In this document: one piece after another, positions 1 through 6,225 of the stretch
Layout of the letters: the number at the start of each line of letters is the position of its first letter
Numbering within the stretch: the first letter of the stretch is position 1
From: an uncultured Prevotella sp.
Lineage (GTDB): Bacteria > Bacteroidota > Bacteroidia > Bacteroidales > Bacteroidaceae
Direction of reading: 5' to 3'
NCBI GenBank assembly: GCA_945637645.1
Contig: CALZDK010000114.1
Coordinates: 1 to 6,271, forward strand
Length of the DNA stretch: 6,271 nucleotides
Notes under the pieces: model-generated
Database searches by the model: none
What the model was told of the DNA's origin: nothing
The model's input: only the letters and a program-made list of their open reading frames with translations
Translations under genes and position numbers: made by a program

Positions 1-22
1 TCGTTTTCGTTTTTATTTTCTT

Positions 23-49
23 TAACATTTTCCCCTGTAACATTTCCCC
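23..49 (+). repeat. Imperfect tandem repeat overlapping the ECF promoter -35 element
   Basis: TAACATTTTCCCC at 23-35 is repeated as TAACATTTCCCC at 38-49, differing by one T and offset by 15 nt. The second copy contains the AAC core of the proposed -35 element. The first copy has no CGTC at the right distance, so it is not a second promoter of the same type. It may be a duplication or an upstream binding site. Confidence 0.6.
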
Positions 50-62
50 TTTCCAAATCGTC
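36..62 (+). promoter_or_regulatory. ECF-type promoter upstream of the sigma factor gene
   Basis: A -35-like TGTAAC lies at 36-41 and a -10-like CGTC at 59-62, separated by 17 nt. This is the general architecture known for ECF sigma factors (an AAC core at -35, CGT at -10, 16-17 nt spacer). Transcription would begin about 6-8 nt downstream, near 68-70, leaving a leader of only about 8-10 nt before the ATG at 78. Because the first gene encodes an ECF factor, autoregulation is the natural inference. No TAnnTTTG housekeeping element is visible in positions 1-77, though the housekeeping promoter could lie outside the window. Confidence 0.65.
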
Positions 63-77
63 AACAACATAGAGGGT

Positions 78-599
78 ATGAAAAATATCAGTTTCCGAAA
101 CGATGTCATGCCGTTGAAGAACAAACTTTATCGGCTTGCCCTTCGCATTACCCTGAATAACGCGGAGGCAGAAGACATTGTGCAGGAAACAATGATAAAG
201 GTATGGAACAAACGCGAGCAATGGGACGAGATAGAATCCATTGAGGCATACTGCCTCACCGTCTGCCGAAACCTCGCCCTCGACAAAGCCAAAGCGGCTG
301 AGAACAACAATGAGGCACTCGATGAGAACAGCTACGGAAACACACCCGACGTCTCGTATTCCTCAAACCCTGAGCAACAGGCAATGGACAACGACCACAT
401 CTGCGTAGTACGACAACTCATCAACCTCTTGCCCGAGAAGCAGCGCACCGTCGTTCAGCTTCGCGACATCGAAGGGAAAACATACCGTGAGATTTCCGTG
501 GTGATGGGCATCAGCGAAGACCAAGTGAAGGTGAATCTCTTCAGGGCACGACAAACAATAAAGAAAAAATTCTCAGAAACAGATAGTTATGGACTATAA
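78..599 (+). CDS. RNA polymerase sigma factor, ECF subfamily
   Basis: This is a 173-residue sigma-70 family factor of the ECF type, which directs RNA polymerase to a small regulon, usually in response to an envelope or stress signal. Region 2 spans about residues 13-70, with the typical AEDIVQETMIKVW core at 31-43. A variable acidic linker covers about 75-108. Region 4, the helix-turn-helix that reads the -35 element, spans about 112-165 and includes LLPEKQRTVVQLRD at 117-130 and the recognition part near GISEDQVKVNLFRARQ at 144-159. Length is normal for an ECF protein and regions 1.1 and 3 are absent, as expected. The start at 78 fits the usual N-terminus of Bacteroidetes relatives; the purine run AGAGGG at 71-76 is too close to the ATG to be a normal Shine-Dalgarno. 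The 3' end overlaps the next gene by 11 nt, suggesting translational coupling with its likely anti-sigma factor. Target genes cannot be told from this window beyond probable self-activation. Confidence 0.95.
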   Translation: MKNISFRNDVMPLKNKLYRLALRITLNNAEAEDIVQETMIKVWNKREQWDEIESIEAYCLTVCRNLALDKAKAAENNNEALDENSYGNTPDVSYSSNPEQQAMDNDHICVVRQLINLLPEKQRTVVQLRDIEGKTYREISVVMGISEDQVKVNLFRARQTIKKKFSETDSYGL

Positions 600-1119
600 G
601 TATATAGAACAATTGTTGGAACGCTATTGGATATGCGAGACCTCTCTTGAGGAGGAAAGCATCCTGCGGGCATTCTTCAGTCAAGAGGATGTGCCGGCAA
701 GCCTCCGCAAATATAAAAGTCTGTTCATCTTTGAGCAAAAGACAAAGAAAGAGGATTGTCTCGGCGACGATTTCGACAAGAGGATATTGGCGATTACGGG
801 CGACGCTGAGACACCTAAGGTGAAAGCAGTGCGCGTCTCCATACACGAGAGACTCATGCCGCTTTTCAAGGCTGCAGCCGTAGTGGCTATGATAGTGGCT
901 CTCGGCGGTGCGGCACAGTTCCAATTCGGCAACAAACCTGCCGACGAGGAAATAGACTACGAGGACTATAAGGACACATATAACGACCCGACAGCTGCCT
1001 ACGACAAGGTTGAGAACGCCTTAGAGATGATTTCCGAGGGATTCAGCCAGCCACAGCAGAACGACTCCATAGTAGGAATGGGCGACGCGGCGAAGAACGA
1101 CATGAGGAGGACCGAATGA
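589..1119 (+). CDS. Single-pass membrane protein, probable anti-sigma factor
   Basis: I do not recognise a named family with certainty. The 176-residue protein has an N-terminal, charged, probably helical cytoplasmic part (about 1-88), one hydrophobic segment around residues 90-111 preceded by basic and polar residues (HERLMPLFK), and an acidic, tyrosine-rich C-terminal part. The last part includes a YKDTYNDPTAAYDKVENALEMISEG stretch around 127-151, split here as YKDTYNDPTAAYDK followed by VENALEMISEG, and is probably periplasmic. This topology, together with its position directly after and overlapping an ECF sigma gene, is what is known for membrane anti-sigma factors, with the N-terminal domain binding the sigma factor. 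Only two cysteines are present (17 and 57), and the HxxxCxxC zinc-binding motif of ZAS-type anti-sigma factors is missing. Its stop TGA overlaps the next start codon. The anti-sigma role is inferred from context and topology, not from a recognised domain. Confidence 0.75.
   Translation: MDYKYIEQLLERYWICETSLEEESILRAFFSQEDVPASLRKYKSLFIFEQKTKKEDCLGDDFDKRILAITGDAETPKVKAVRVSIHERLMPLFKAAAVVAMIVALGGAAQFQFGNKPADEEIDYEDYKDTYNDPTAAYDKVENALEMISEGFSQPQQNDSIVGMGDAAKNDMRRTE
1105..1110 (+). promoter_or_regulatory. Shine-Dalgarno sequence for the exported-protein gene
   Basis: A perfect AGGAGG core lies inside the end of the anti-sigma gene, 5 nt before the ATG at 1116. It is notable because the other starts in the window, apart from that of ribF, show little or no Shine-Dalgarno sequence, as is common in Bacteroidetes. 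It fixes the start of the downstream gene and suggests strong or coupled translation. Confidence 0.6.
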
Positions 1120-1616
1120 AAAGAGCCGCTTGTCTTATCGCAGCGGCTATGATATGCTCGCTGGCAATGGCGCAACGCGCCGTTGATTTCGCGTCGAAAT
1201 TCATGGACTCCTGCAAAGGTGACACGGCAATACACTGCGTCACAATAGGTCCGAAAATGATGGAACAACTGACAAAACACCACGACGAGAACAGAAACGA
1301 ACTCATTGCCCAGGCAATACAAAAGCTCCGGACAGCTCGGATAATAATGGCGTCAACCTCTGGCGACGCTTATTACGAAAAGGCGCAAAAACTGCTGCAA
1401 AAATATCCGAGGCGGTTCAGCCACAACAAGGACTACCACAACGACCACTCTCACGGCGCGTTCTACACCCGACAGGCAAAGGATGGAAAAGTGGTGGAAC
1501 TGATAATGCTTCATAGCGATACCACAAAGGACGGATTGGTGATTGTCAACCTCACGGGCGACATCGACAAAGAGTTCACCGAGCTATTGTCGAAAAGCTT
1601 TAGCAACAAAAAGTAG
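1116..1616 (+). CDS. Exported protein, DUF4252-like
   Basis: This 166-residue protein begins with a cleavable signal peptide: basic MKR, a hydrophobic core through residue 18, and a likely signal peptidase I site after AMA at 17-19. C14 is not in a proper lipobox, so a lipoprotein is less likely. The mature protein has a VTIGPKMMEQL segment at 42-52 and a C-terminal VELIMLHSD...LVIVNLTGDIDKEFTELL pattern (about 127-158). These resemble DUF4252, a Bacteroidetes family of unknown function often found near ECF sigma genes; that match is from memory. A histidine-rich stretch at 103-113 (H103, H108, H111, H113), plus H55-H56, is unusual and could bind a metal, though this is speculative. The ATG overlaps the anti-sigma stop (ATGA). 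A role in envelope stress sensing or as an output of the sigma factor is inferred from position only. Confidence 0.7.
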   Translation: MKRAACLIAAAMICSLAMAQRAVDFASKFMDSCKGDTAIHCVTIGPKMMEQLTKHHDENRNELIAQAIQKLRTARIIMASTSGDAYYEKAQKLLQKYPRRFSHNKDYHNDHSHGAFYTRQAKDGKVVELIMLHSDTTKDGLVIVNLTGDIDKEFTELLSKSFSNKK

Positions 1617-1664
1617 ATAATTTCTATGCTTTCTCTATAATAAAAATCATGTTTAGTAAAACAA

Positions 1665-1680
1665 GAAACTGTGAAGTTTC
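1665..1680. repeat. Perfect 6-bp inverted repeat, possible minus-strand terminator
   Basis: GAAACT at 1665-1670 and AGTTTC at 1675-1680 flank a 4-nt loop. Read on the minus strand, the hairpin is followed by a T-rich stretch (TTGTTTTACT), so it may help terminate the transcript coming from the CPBP protease gene, whose stop lies about 73 nt upstream on that strand. The stem is short and AT-rich, so this is a weak call. Confidence 0.35.
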
Positions 1681-1715
1681 GATTCTCTCAAATTTTTCAT
1701 AACATACTATCGCAA

Positions 1716-1754
1716 GGGACCGTTCATCCGAAAGGATAACGGCCCCGTTTTTTT
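1716..1754 (+). terminator. Rho-independent terminator of the sigma factor operon
   Basis: The left arm is GGG (1716-1718), CCGTT (1720-1724) and ATCC (1726-1729). After a GAAA loop (1730-1733) the right arm is GGAT (1734-1737), AACGG (1738-1742) and CCC (1743-1745). This gives 12 paired bases with single bulged bases at 1719 and 1725. Seven Ts follow at 1748-1754. It lies about 100 nt after the last gene of the plus-strand operon. On the minus strand the same hairpin begins just after the CPBP stop codon but lacks a following T-run, so termination there would be weaker. Confidence 0.85.
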
Positions 1755-2523
1755 ATCTTTTCATCCTCATGTTGAGTTGCACAATGGCAGGAACAAAGAT
1801 GCAGAGCGAGAACACAAGGCTAAGGATTAGCGATGTCTCATTGCCTCCGTACAGGTCTATTAGCTTGGCGTCAGGGTCAGGAAGCACTATCGAAAGGAAA
1901 TATGCCACGGTGTTGTTACACCAGTGGAAGGCAACACCCGGAACTATGCTCTTCGTGCGGCAATACATCCATCCAAGAATCAGTCCCATGGCAAAGGCAT
2001 GAGGCATCTGTGCCGGATTACCATGCACAAGGGCAAACAGCAAGGCAGATATTGCAATGGCTGTCCAGCGGCTTCTGAGAGTCTCAGAGAGCTGTCGGAG
2101 TATTGCTCCACGGAAAACCAACTCCTCTGCCACTGGAGCAAGCACGGCAATGACGAAATATCCTCCAGGCACTCTCATCATCTTCATCATCTGCTCTGAA
2201 ACCACGTCGGGCAATGGGGGAAGAAGCTCCTGAAGCCACACCGAGGGCAGCACCACGCCCAAGGCGCAAACAACACTCCATGCAAGTGTAGCCCAAGGTC
2301 TCGACAACAAGTATTCCTTGTTCACAGGCGACATCTTGAGCGACAGGAAAAGTGCCACCACAGCCACATTTGTTACAGCCGAGCCTACAAGCAGCGTCAC
2401 TGGGTTGCCCTCAACCGTATGGAACACCGATGTTGCCACAAAGTTCACTATTGTTACAACCAGAAGTTGCAACGCAACAAACAAGACAAGATAGCTTGTC
2501 ACATTAAATATTGTCCGTTTCAT
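1753..2523 (-). CDS. CPBP family intramembrane glutamic endopeptidase
   Basis: This 256-residue polytopic membrane protein belongs to the CPBP (Abi, CAAX protease and bacteriocin-processing) family. Members cleave substrates within the membrane or confer self-immunity to bacteriocins; bacterial substrates are mostly unknown. All three family motifs are intact: EELVFRG at 133-139 (E133, E134, R138), FALVH at 163-167 (H167) and HWCNN at 200-204 (H200, N204). Hydrophobic segments lie near 10-32, 43-62, 78-98, 121-132, 153-166, 176-186, 192-212 and 230-250. I start it at the ATG at 2523; an in-frame TTG at 2541 would add only six residues and lies in the AT-rich spacer. The gene follows ribF by 43 nt on the same strand and is probably cotranscribed. 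Its stop codon lies within the T-run of the opposing terminator. No bacteriocin genes are nearby, so its substrate cannot be guessed. Confidence 0.92.
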   Translation of the reverse strand: MKRTIFNVTSYLVLFVALQLLVVTIVNFVATSVFHTVEGNPVTLLVGSAVTNVAVVALFLSLKMSPVNKEYLLSRPWATLAWSVVCALGVVLPSVWLQELLPPLPDVVSEQMMKMMRVPGGYFVIAVLAPVAEELVFRGAILRQLSETLRSRWTAIAISALLFALVHGNPAQMPHAFAMGLILGWMYCRTKSIVPGVAFHWCNNTVAYFLSIVLPDPDAKLIDLYGGNETSLILSLVFSLCIFVPAIVQLNMRMKR

Positions 2524-2532
2524 AAAAATAAT

Positions 2533-2553
2533 AATTAACAATTAAGAATTAGG
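2533..2553. repeat. Heptameric tandem repeat between ribF and the CPBP gene
   Basis: Three adjacent 7-nt units, AATTAAC (2533-2539), AATTAAG (2540-2546) and AATTAGG (2547-2553), fill much of the 43-nt gap. On the minus strand this is the untranslated region just before the CPBP start codon. It provides an AT-rich, unstructured leader, which may favour initiation in Bacteroidetes, but it could also be a dispersed short repeat. Confidence 0.6.
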
Positions 2554-2566
2554 CAAGCGCAGCAAT

Positions 2567-3505
2567 TCAACCTTCAGTCCTCAATATTCTTTCCGCCTCG
2601 CTCGCGTCAGCATCAAGCTGTGCGGCAAGCTCTGCAGAGGAACGGAACTTCCGTTCTTCGCGAATCTTTTCGTAGAACGACACTGCTATCTGTCTTCCGT
2701 ATATGTCGCCGGAGAAACCAAGGATATGAGCCTCAATGGTCTTCTCTTTGCCTTCAAAGGTTGGGCGCAAGCCAATATTGAGCATGGCTGTCATCTCCTC
2801 GGCAAAACCTGCCACACGCACCTTCACAGCATAAACCCCATTGGCTGGTATCAGTTTCAGGTCATCGTCCACCTTAATATTAGCCGTAGGGAAACCCATG
2901 GCAGTGCCCACATGCTCACCCCGCACCACGTGTCCCAATATCGTGTAGTTATAGCCTAAACACCTTGAGACAAGCCTCAACTCACCCGCCTCTAACAGCG
3001 ATCTCACCACCGAGGAACTCACATTGACGCCATCGAGCAGATAAGGTTCGCCTTGGAGCACCTCCATATCCAACTCCCGCCCATACTCCACATAGTCGCT
3101 GAATCCCTCGCTCCTGTTGTGACCGAAACGGTGGTCGTAGCCAGTGTAAAGAACCTTCACGCCAAGTCGCTTTGAAAGTATCTCAGACATGAATTCCTGT
3201 GCCGACATGGCTGCCATATCCCTGTCGAAAGGCAACACCACACATCTATCCACTCCCGATTTCTCAAGCAACACGAGCTTCTCCTCCATGGTGCTGAGCA
3301 ACCGGGGCTTAAAATCGGAGGACACAACCTGTCGTGGATGGCGGTCGAAAGTCACCACCACCGACTCCACGCCTTCCTCACGAGCCCTCGCCGTCACCTC
3401 ACCGATGAGATGACGATGCCCACGGTGTACTCCGTCGAAAAAACCTATTGTGGCTACACAGGGCATGCTTGCTGCCATACCGTCGCCAAAAACCACTGTT
3501 CTCAT
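2567..3505 (-). CDS. ribF: Bifunctional riboflavin kinase / FAD synthetase
   Basis: The enzyme phosphorylates riboflavin to FMN and then adenylylates FMN to FAD in the cytoplasm. The 312-residue length is normal for the bifunctional form. The N-terminal FAD synthetase domain (about 1-180) shows the nucleotidyltransferase signature GFFDGVHRGHRHLI at 21-34, the GYDHRFGHNR segment at 122-131, and VSSSVVRSLLEAGEL at 162-176, which stands where relatives usually have ISST-R. The C-terminal riboflavin kinase domain (about 185-310) shows GHVVRGEHVGTAMGFPTANI at 191-210 with the PTAN motif at 206-209, NGVYAVKV at 222-229, MLNIGLRPTF at 241-250, and E258 in IEAHIL as the expected catalytic glutamate. 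The ATG overlaps the TGA of the upstream calcium ATPase gene as ATGA, with AGGAG (plus-strand 3515-3519) 9 nt before the start, so translation is probably coupled. The pairing with an ion pump has no obvious metabolic reason. Confidence 0.97.
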   Translation of the reverse strand: MRTVVFGDGMAASMPCVATIGFFDGVHRGHRHLIGEVTARAREEGVESVVVTFDRHPRQVVSSDFKPRLLSTMEEKLVLLEKSGVDRCVVLPFDRDMAAMSAQEFMSEILSKRLGVKVLYTGYDHRFGHNRSEGFSDYVEYGRELDMEVLQGEPYLLDGVNVSSSVVRSLLEAGELRLVSRCLGYNYTILGHVVRGEHVGTAMGFPTANIKVDDDLKLIPANGVYAVKVRVAGFAEEMTAMLNIGLRPTFEGKEKTIEAHILGFSGDIYGRQIAVSFYEKIREERKFRSSAELAAQLDADASEAERILRTEG

Positions 3506-6057
3506 CTTCTTATTCTCCTCACTATCTCACCAACTATCATCACAGGCGACGTGCCAAGGATAATCCACAGCCAGGTCTCAATGTCGAGCGGCACCGTTCG
3601 GAACATCTTTCCTCCAAGCTCAACAATCAGCCACTGACCAGCCAGAATTATAAACAGCACAAACAGAAGTCCTCTGTCGGAAAGGAATTTGTGAAACGCC
3701 GAACGGCGCGAGCCGAGCGACTTTGCGTTGAACAGGTTCCACCACTGCAGCATCACGAATATTGTGAAAAACACAGTCAGTTCCTCTGCCGACACTCCAG
3801 CCACCCGTTCGAAATAGTAGAGGAGTCCAAACATCAAGCCAAAGAACAACAAGCCCACAATGCCAATAGCCCAAGCTATGTGGCGGTTGATGATGAAATC
3901 GGTTTGTTTCCTCGGCTTGTCCTTCATCACCTCGCTCTCTGGAGGCAACGAAGCCAAAGCCATTGCCGCAAAGGTGTCCATGATGAGATTCACCCAGAGC
4001 ATCTGCGTGATGGTGAGCGGAAGTTCCGTGCCTATCATCGAACCTCCAAGCACGAGCAGCAGTGCCGTGACATTCACCACAAGCTGGAAGAATATGAAAC
4101 GCTGGATGTTCCTGTAGAGCGAACGCCCCCACTGCACAGCCTTCACTATGCTGCTGAAGGAGTCGTCTATAAGTGTCATGTCGCTGGCGTTCTTCGCCAC
4201 GCTCGTACCCGAACCGAGCGACAGTCCCACGTGGGCATGGTTCAGTGCCGGTGCATCGTTGGTTCCGTCGCCAGTCACAGCCACCACCTCGCCATGCTTC
4301 TGCAGCATGTTCACGAGCCGCTGCTTGTCGGTAGGGCGCGCACGGCTCATCACCTTCAGTGCCGTTACCCTTTGGAAAGCCTCTTCGTCGGAGAGTGCCG
4401 CAAAGTCTGGACCTGTAATCTGCGCCCCGTCGGGCAGCCTGTCGGTCCAGATGCCTATCTGGCGGGCTATCTCTATTGCCGTTGCCGAAGTGTCGCCAGT
4501 CACTATCTTCACGTCTATTCCGGCACTCTGACATTCCATCACGGCTCCAGGCACTTCTTCGCGCAGAGGGTCGCTGATGGCAGCAATGGCCTGCAGTGTG
4601 AGGTTGTTGTCGCCTTCTTTCAGTCGGCATTCCTCTACAGTGTCGGGCAACTCTTTATATGCGAAGGCGAGGGTTCTCATAGCCTTGTTCTGATAGTCAA
4701 AGAGTTGTCGCTGTATGTCCTTCTGCTCCTCCGCAGTCAGGTTGCAGTGGGCCATGACTATCTCTGGCGCACCTTTCACAAACAAGAGCCTTTTCCCCTC
4801 CATGTCGGCTATCGTAGCCATATATTTGTGTTCGGTGGAGAAGGGCAACTGCCACACTATCCTGTCTCCCTGTCTCAATTTTGCATAGTCTGTCCCCTTT
4901 TCCCTTAGCCATAGCAGCAGGGCGGCTTCAGTGGGGTTTCCTATGGTCTTGCCTTCGTCGAGTTCGGCAGTGGAGTTCATTGCCATTGCAATGTCCAGCA
5001 GTCCGTTGTCGTGCCTTACCATCATTTCGCCCACCTGCATCTTGTTTTCAGTCAGTGTGCCAGTCTTGTCGGTACATATCACGGTCACTGCCCCCATGGT
5101 CTCGCAGGCGTGCAGTTTCCTCACAAGGTTGTTCGACTTCAACATCCTTCTCATGTTCAAGGCAAGGGCAAGTGTGACAGCCATAGGCAGTCCCTCAGGA
5201 ACAGCCATGACGATAAGCGTGACAGCCATCATGAAATATTTCAGCACCACCTCTGCCATCTTCAGATATTCTGATGTTGACCATAGCGGGTTGGTCAGGA
5301 TGTCGTGTCCGAGGAATCCTACGAAGGCAAGCACCGACACTGCCGACCCCACTTTGCTTATGAGTTTGGCAAGTCGGTCGAGCTGGAGGTTGAGGGGTGT
5401 CTTCACTGCTGTAAGTTCGGTGGCCTTTGTTGCCACTTTTCCTATCTCCGTGGCGTCGCCCACAGATGTCACCCTCATTTTTCCCGAACCGTTCATTACC
5501 ATTGTAGATCGGAGCGCAAGGTTTGAGGGATATGTAGCCCCGTCGTGTTTCACCTCCACAAACTTCGAGATTATCGGCTCTCCTGTAAGTGTCGATTCGT
5601 CAATCTGCAAGTCAACGGCCTCAAACAGTATTCCGTCGGCAGGCACCTCGTCGCCCACACCGAGCACGACGATGTCATCTACCACAATCTCACGTCGTGG
5701 CACCTCCACAACATGACCGTTTCTCACCACCTTCACTGGCTGTTCCTCGCCGAGAGCAGTGAGCTCGTCGAAACGTTTGGCAGCGTCGCGTTCAAAATAG
5801 AACCCTACGGTTGTGGCGAAGAATATGGCGAGGAAGATGCCTATCGCCTCCACGAAGTCGTTTTCTATCACCGCAAGCCCCAAGGAGATGGTGGCAGCGA
5901 CAAGAAGAATCTTTATTATCGGGTCGTTGTACTTGTCAATATACAGCCTCCAGAGAGAAGTCCTCTCGGGCGGAGTAAGCACGTTCTCGCCGTGTCTTTG
6001 TCGGCTTTCAGCCACTTCTTTGTCGCTAAGTCCTCTTGCTTTTCTTTCCATTTTCAT
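3502..6057 (-). CDS. Calcium-translocating P-type ATPase, PMCA type
   Basis: This 851-residue P2-type ATPase probably exports Ca2+ from the cytoplasm across the inner membrane, driven by ATP. In order: an N-terminal cation-ATPase region, M1-M2 near 46-89, the actuator domain with TGE at 158-160, M3-M4 near 235-300 with PEGLP at 287-291, and the phosphorylation site DKTGT at 330-334 (D330). Next come the nucleotide-binding KGAPE at 428-432, DPLR at 496-499, TGD at 520-522, and the hinge TGDGTNDAPAL at 595-605. M5-M10 fill about 650-850. N662 in M5 with N690 and D694 in M6 (NLIMDTFAA) match the single-calcium-site pattern of plasma-membrane-type pumps rather than the two-site SERCA pattern. There is no C-terminal calmodulin-binding tail, as usual in bacteria. 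The start is ATG 6057; a second ATG at 6051 is possible. No key residue is missing. It heads a minus-strand cluster with ribF. Other divalent cations as substrate are not excluded. Confidence 0.93.
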   Translation of the reverse strand: MKMERKARGLSDKEVAESRQRHGENVLTPPERTSLWRLYIDKYNDPIIKILLVAATISLGLAVIENDFVEAIGIFLAIFFATTVGFYFERDAAKRFDELTALGEEQPVKVVRNGHVVEVPRREIVVDDIVVLGVGDEVPADGILFEAVDLQIDESTLTGEPIISKFVEVKHDGATYPSNLALRSTMVMNGSGKMRVTSVGDATEIGKVATKATELTAVKTPLNLQLDRLAKLISKVGSAVSVLAFVGFLGHDILTNPLWSTSEYLKMAEVVLKYFMMAVTLIVMAVPEGLPMAVTLALALNMRRMLKSNNLVRKLHACETMGAVTVICTDKTGTLTENKMQVGEMMVRHDNGLLDIAMAMNSTAELDEGKTIGNPTEAALLLWLREKGTDYAKLRQGDRIVWQLPFSTEHKYMATIADMEGKRLLFVKGAPEIVMAHCNLTAEEQKDIQRQLFDYQNKAMRTLAFAYKELPDTVEECRLKEGDNNLTLQAIAAISDPLREEVPGAVMECQSAGIDVKIVTGDTSATAIEIARQIGIWTDRLPDGAQITGPDFAALSDEEAFQRVTALKVMSRARPTDKQRLVNMLQKHGEVVAVTGDGTNDAPALNHAHVGLSLGSGTSVAKNASDMTLIDDSFSSIVKAVQWGRSLYRNIQRFIFFQLVVNVTALLLVLGGSMIGTELPLTITQMLWVNLIMDTFAAMALASLPPESEVMKDKPRKQTDFIINRHIAWAIGIVGLLFFGLMFGLLYYFERVAGVSAEELTVFFTIFVMLQWWNLFNAKSLGSRRSAFHKFLSDRGLLFVLFIILAGQWLIVELGGKMFRTVPLDIETWLWIILGTSPVMIVGEIVRRIRR

Positions 6058-6080
6058 CCGTTTATAATATAATTTGGCTG

Positions 6081-6088
6081 CAAAATTA
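6081..6088 (-). promoter_or_regulatory. Candidate -7 element of the calcium ATPase operon promoter
   Basis: Read on the minus strand, these bases are TAATTTTG, an exact fit to the Bacteroidetes -7 consensus TAnnTTTG. Transcription would start about 5 nt further on, leaving a leader of roughly 20 nt before the ATG at 6057. A clear -33 TTTG at the preferred 19-21 nt distance is not seen; TTG triplets occur about 16 and 23 nt upstream. The position is right but the support is moderate. Confidence 0.45.
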
Positions 6089-6148
6089 CTAATAAATAAG
6101 GTGACAAGCTACAATATTCTATTTTTTTAGTCTTTTTTGCAAAAAATA

Positions 6149-6180
6149 TTTGGATTTCTGACAAAAACGTCGTACCTTTG
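6149..6180 (+). promoter_or_regulatory. Bacteroidetes housekeeping promoter of the tRNA gene
   Basis: A -33 TTTG at 6149-6152 and a -7 TACCTTTG at 6173-6180 are separated by 20 nt. This matches the known primary sigma factor (sigma-ABfr) promoter consensus of Bacteroides, TTTG, 19-21 nt, TAnnTTTG. The transcript would begin near 6184-6187, about 36-39 nt before the mature 5' end of the tRNA at 6223. It is divergent from the calcium ATPase gene. Confidence 0.85.
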
Positions 6181-6182
6181 CA

Positions 6183-6225
6183 CCCGAAAAGCTGATGCCC
6201 CTAAAGGCAAAAGCTGTTCATCGGG
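6183..6225 (+). other. Potential hairpin in the tRNA 5' leader
   Basis: The leader can fold on itself: CCCG (6183-6186) with CGGG (6222-6225), AA (6187-6188) with TT (6217-6218), AGCT (6190-6193) with AGCT (6212-6215), and TGCC (6196-6199) with GGCA (6206-6209), closing a CCTAAA loop. There is an A/G mismatch, a 2x2 internal loop and a CAT bulge. The outer helix uses the first three bases of the mature tRNA, so it would compete with the acceptor stem. The pairing is visible; any function is inferred. Confidence 0.35.

Noticed and set aside
1..77. A divergent gene or minus-strand promoter at the left edge
   Set aside because: No open frame starts there on the minus strand, and no TAnnTTTG element is found in that orientation.
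108..110. Internal ATG as the true sigma factor start
   Set aside because: It would remove the ISFRNDV segment that I recall as typical of Bacteroidetes relatives, and the ECF promoter is spaced for the ATG at 78.
1116..1175. Lipoprotein signal in the exported protein
   Set aside because: The residues before C14 (AMI) do not fit a lipobox, while AMA at 17-19 gives a good signal peptidase I site.
1915..2458. Three further TGTAAC hexamers on the minus strand (plus-strand GTTACA at 1915-1920, 2372-2377 and 2453-2458) as extra ECF promoters
   Set aside because: All are inside the CPBP coding region, and none has CGTC 17 nt downstream.
2524..2541. Alternative TTG start giving six more residues to the CPBP protein
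   Set aside because: The extra codons fall in the AT-rich heptamer repeat. The ATG at 2523 gives the MKR-type start expected for a membrane protein.
3620..4630. A 336-codon minus-strand open frame inside the ATPase in another frame
   Set aside because: It is an out-of-frame reading of the same gene, with low-complexity Arg/His/Gly composition. The ATPase frame carries all motifs without interruption, so there is no frameshift to explain.
3448..4908. A 486-codon open frame on the plus strand opposite the calcium ATPase and the start of ribF
   Set aside because: It lies antisense to a fully motif-supported P-type ATPase. Its translation is rich in His, Arg, Cys and Ser with no recognisable domain, and it is explained by the codon bias of the real gene.
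4931..5716. A 261-codon open frame on the plus strand within the ATPase gene
   Set aside because: It is a Ser/Thr-rich antisense shadow of the actuator and phosphorylation domains, with no start signal and no domain.
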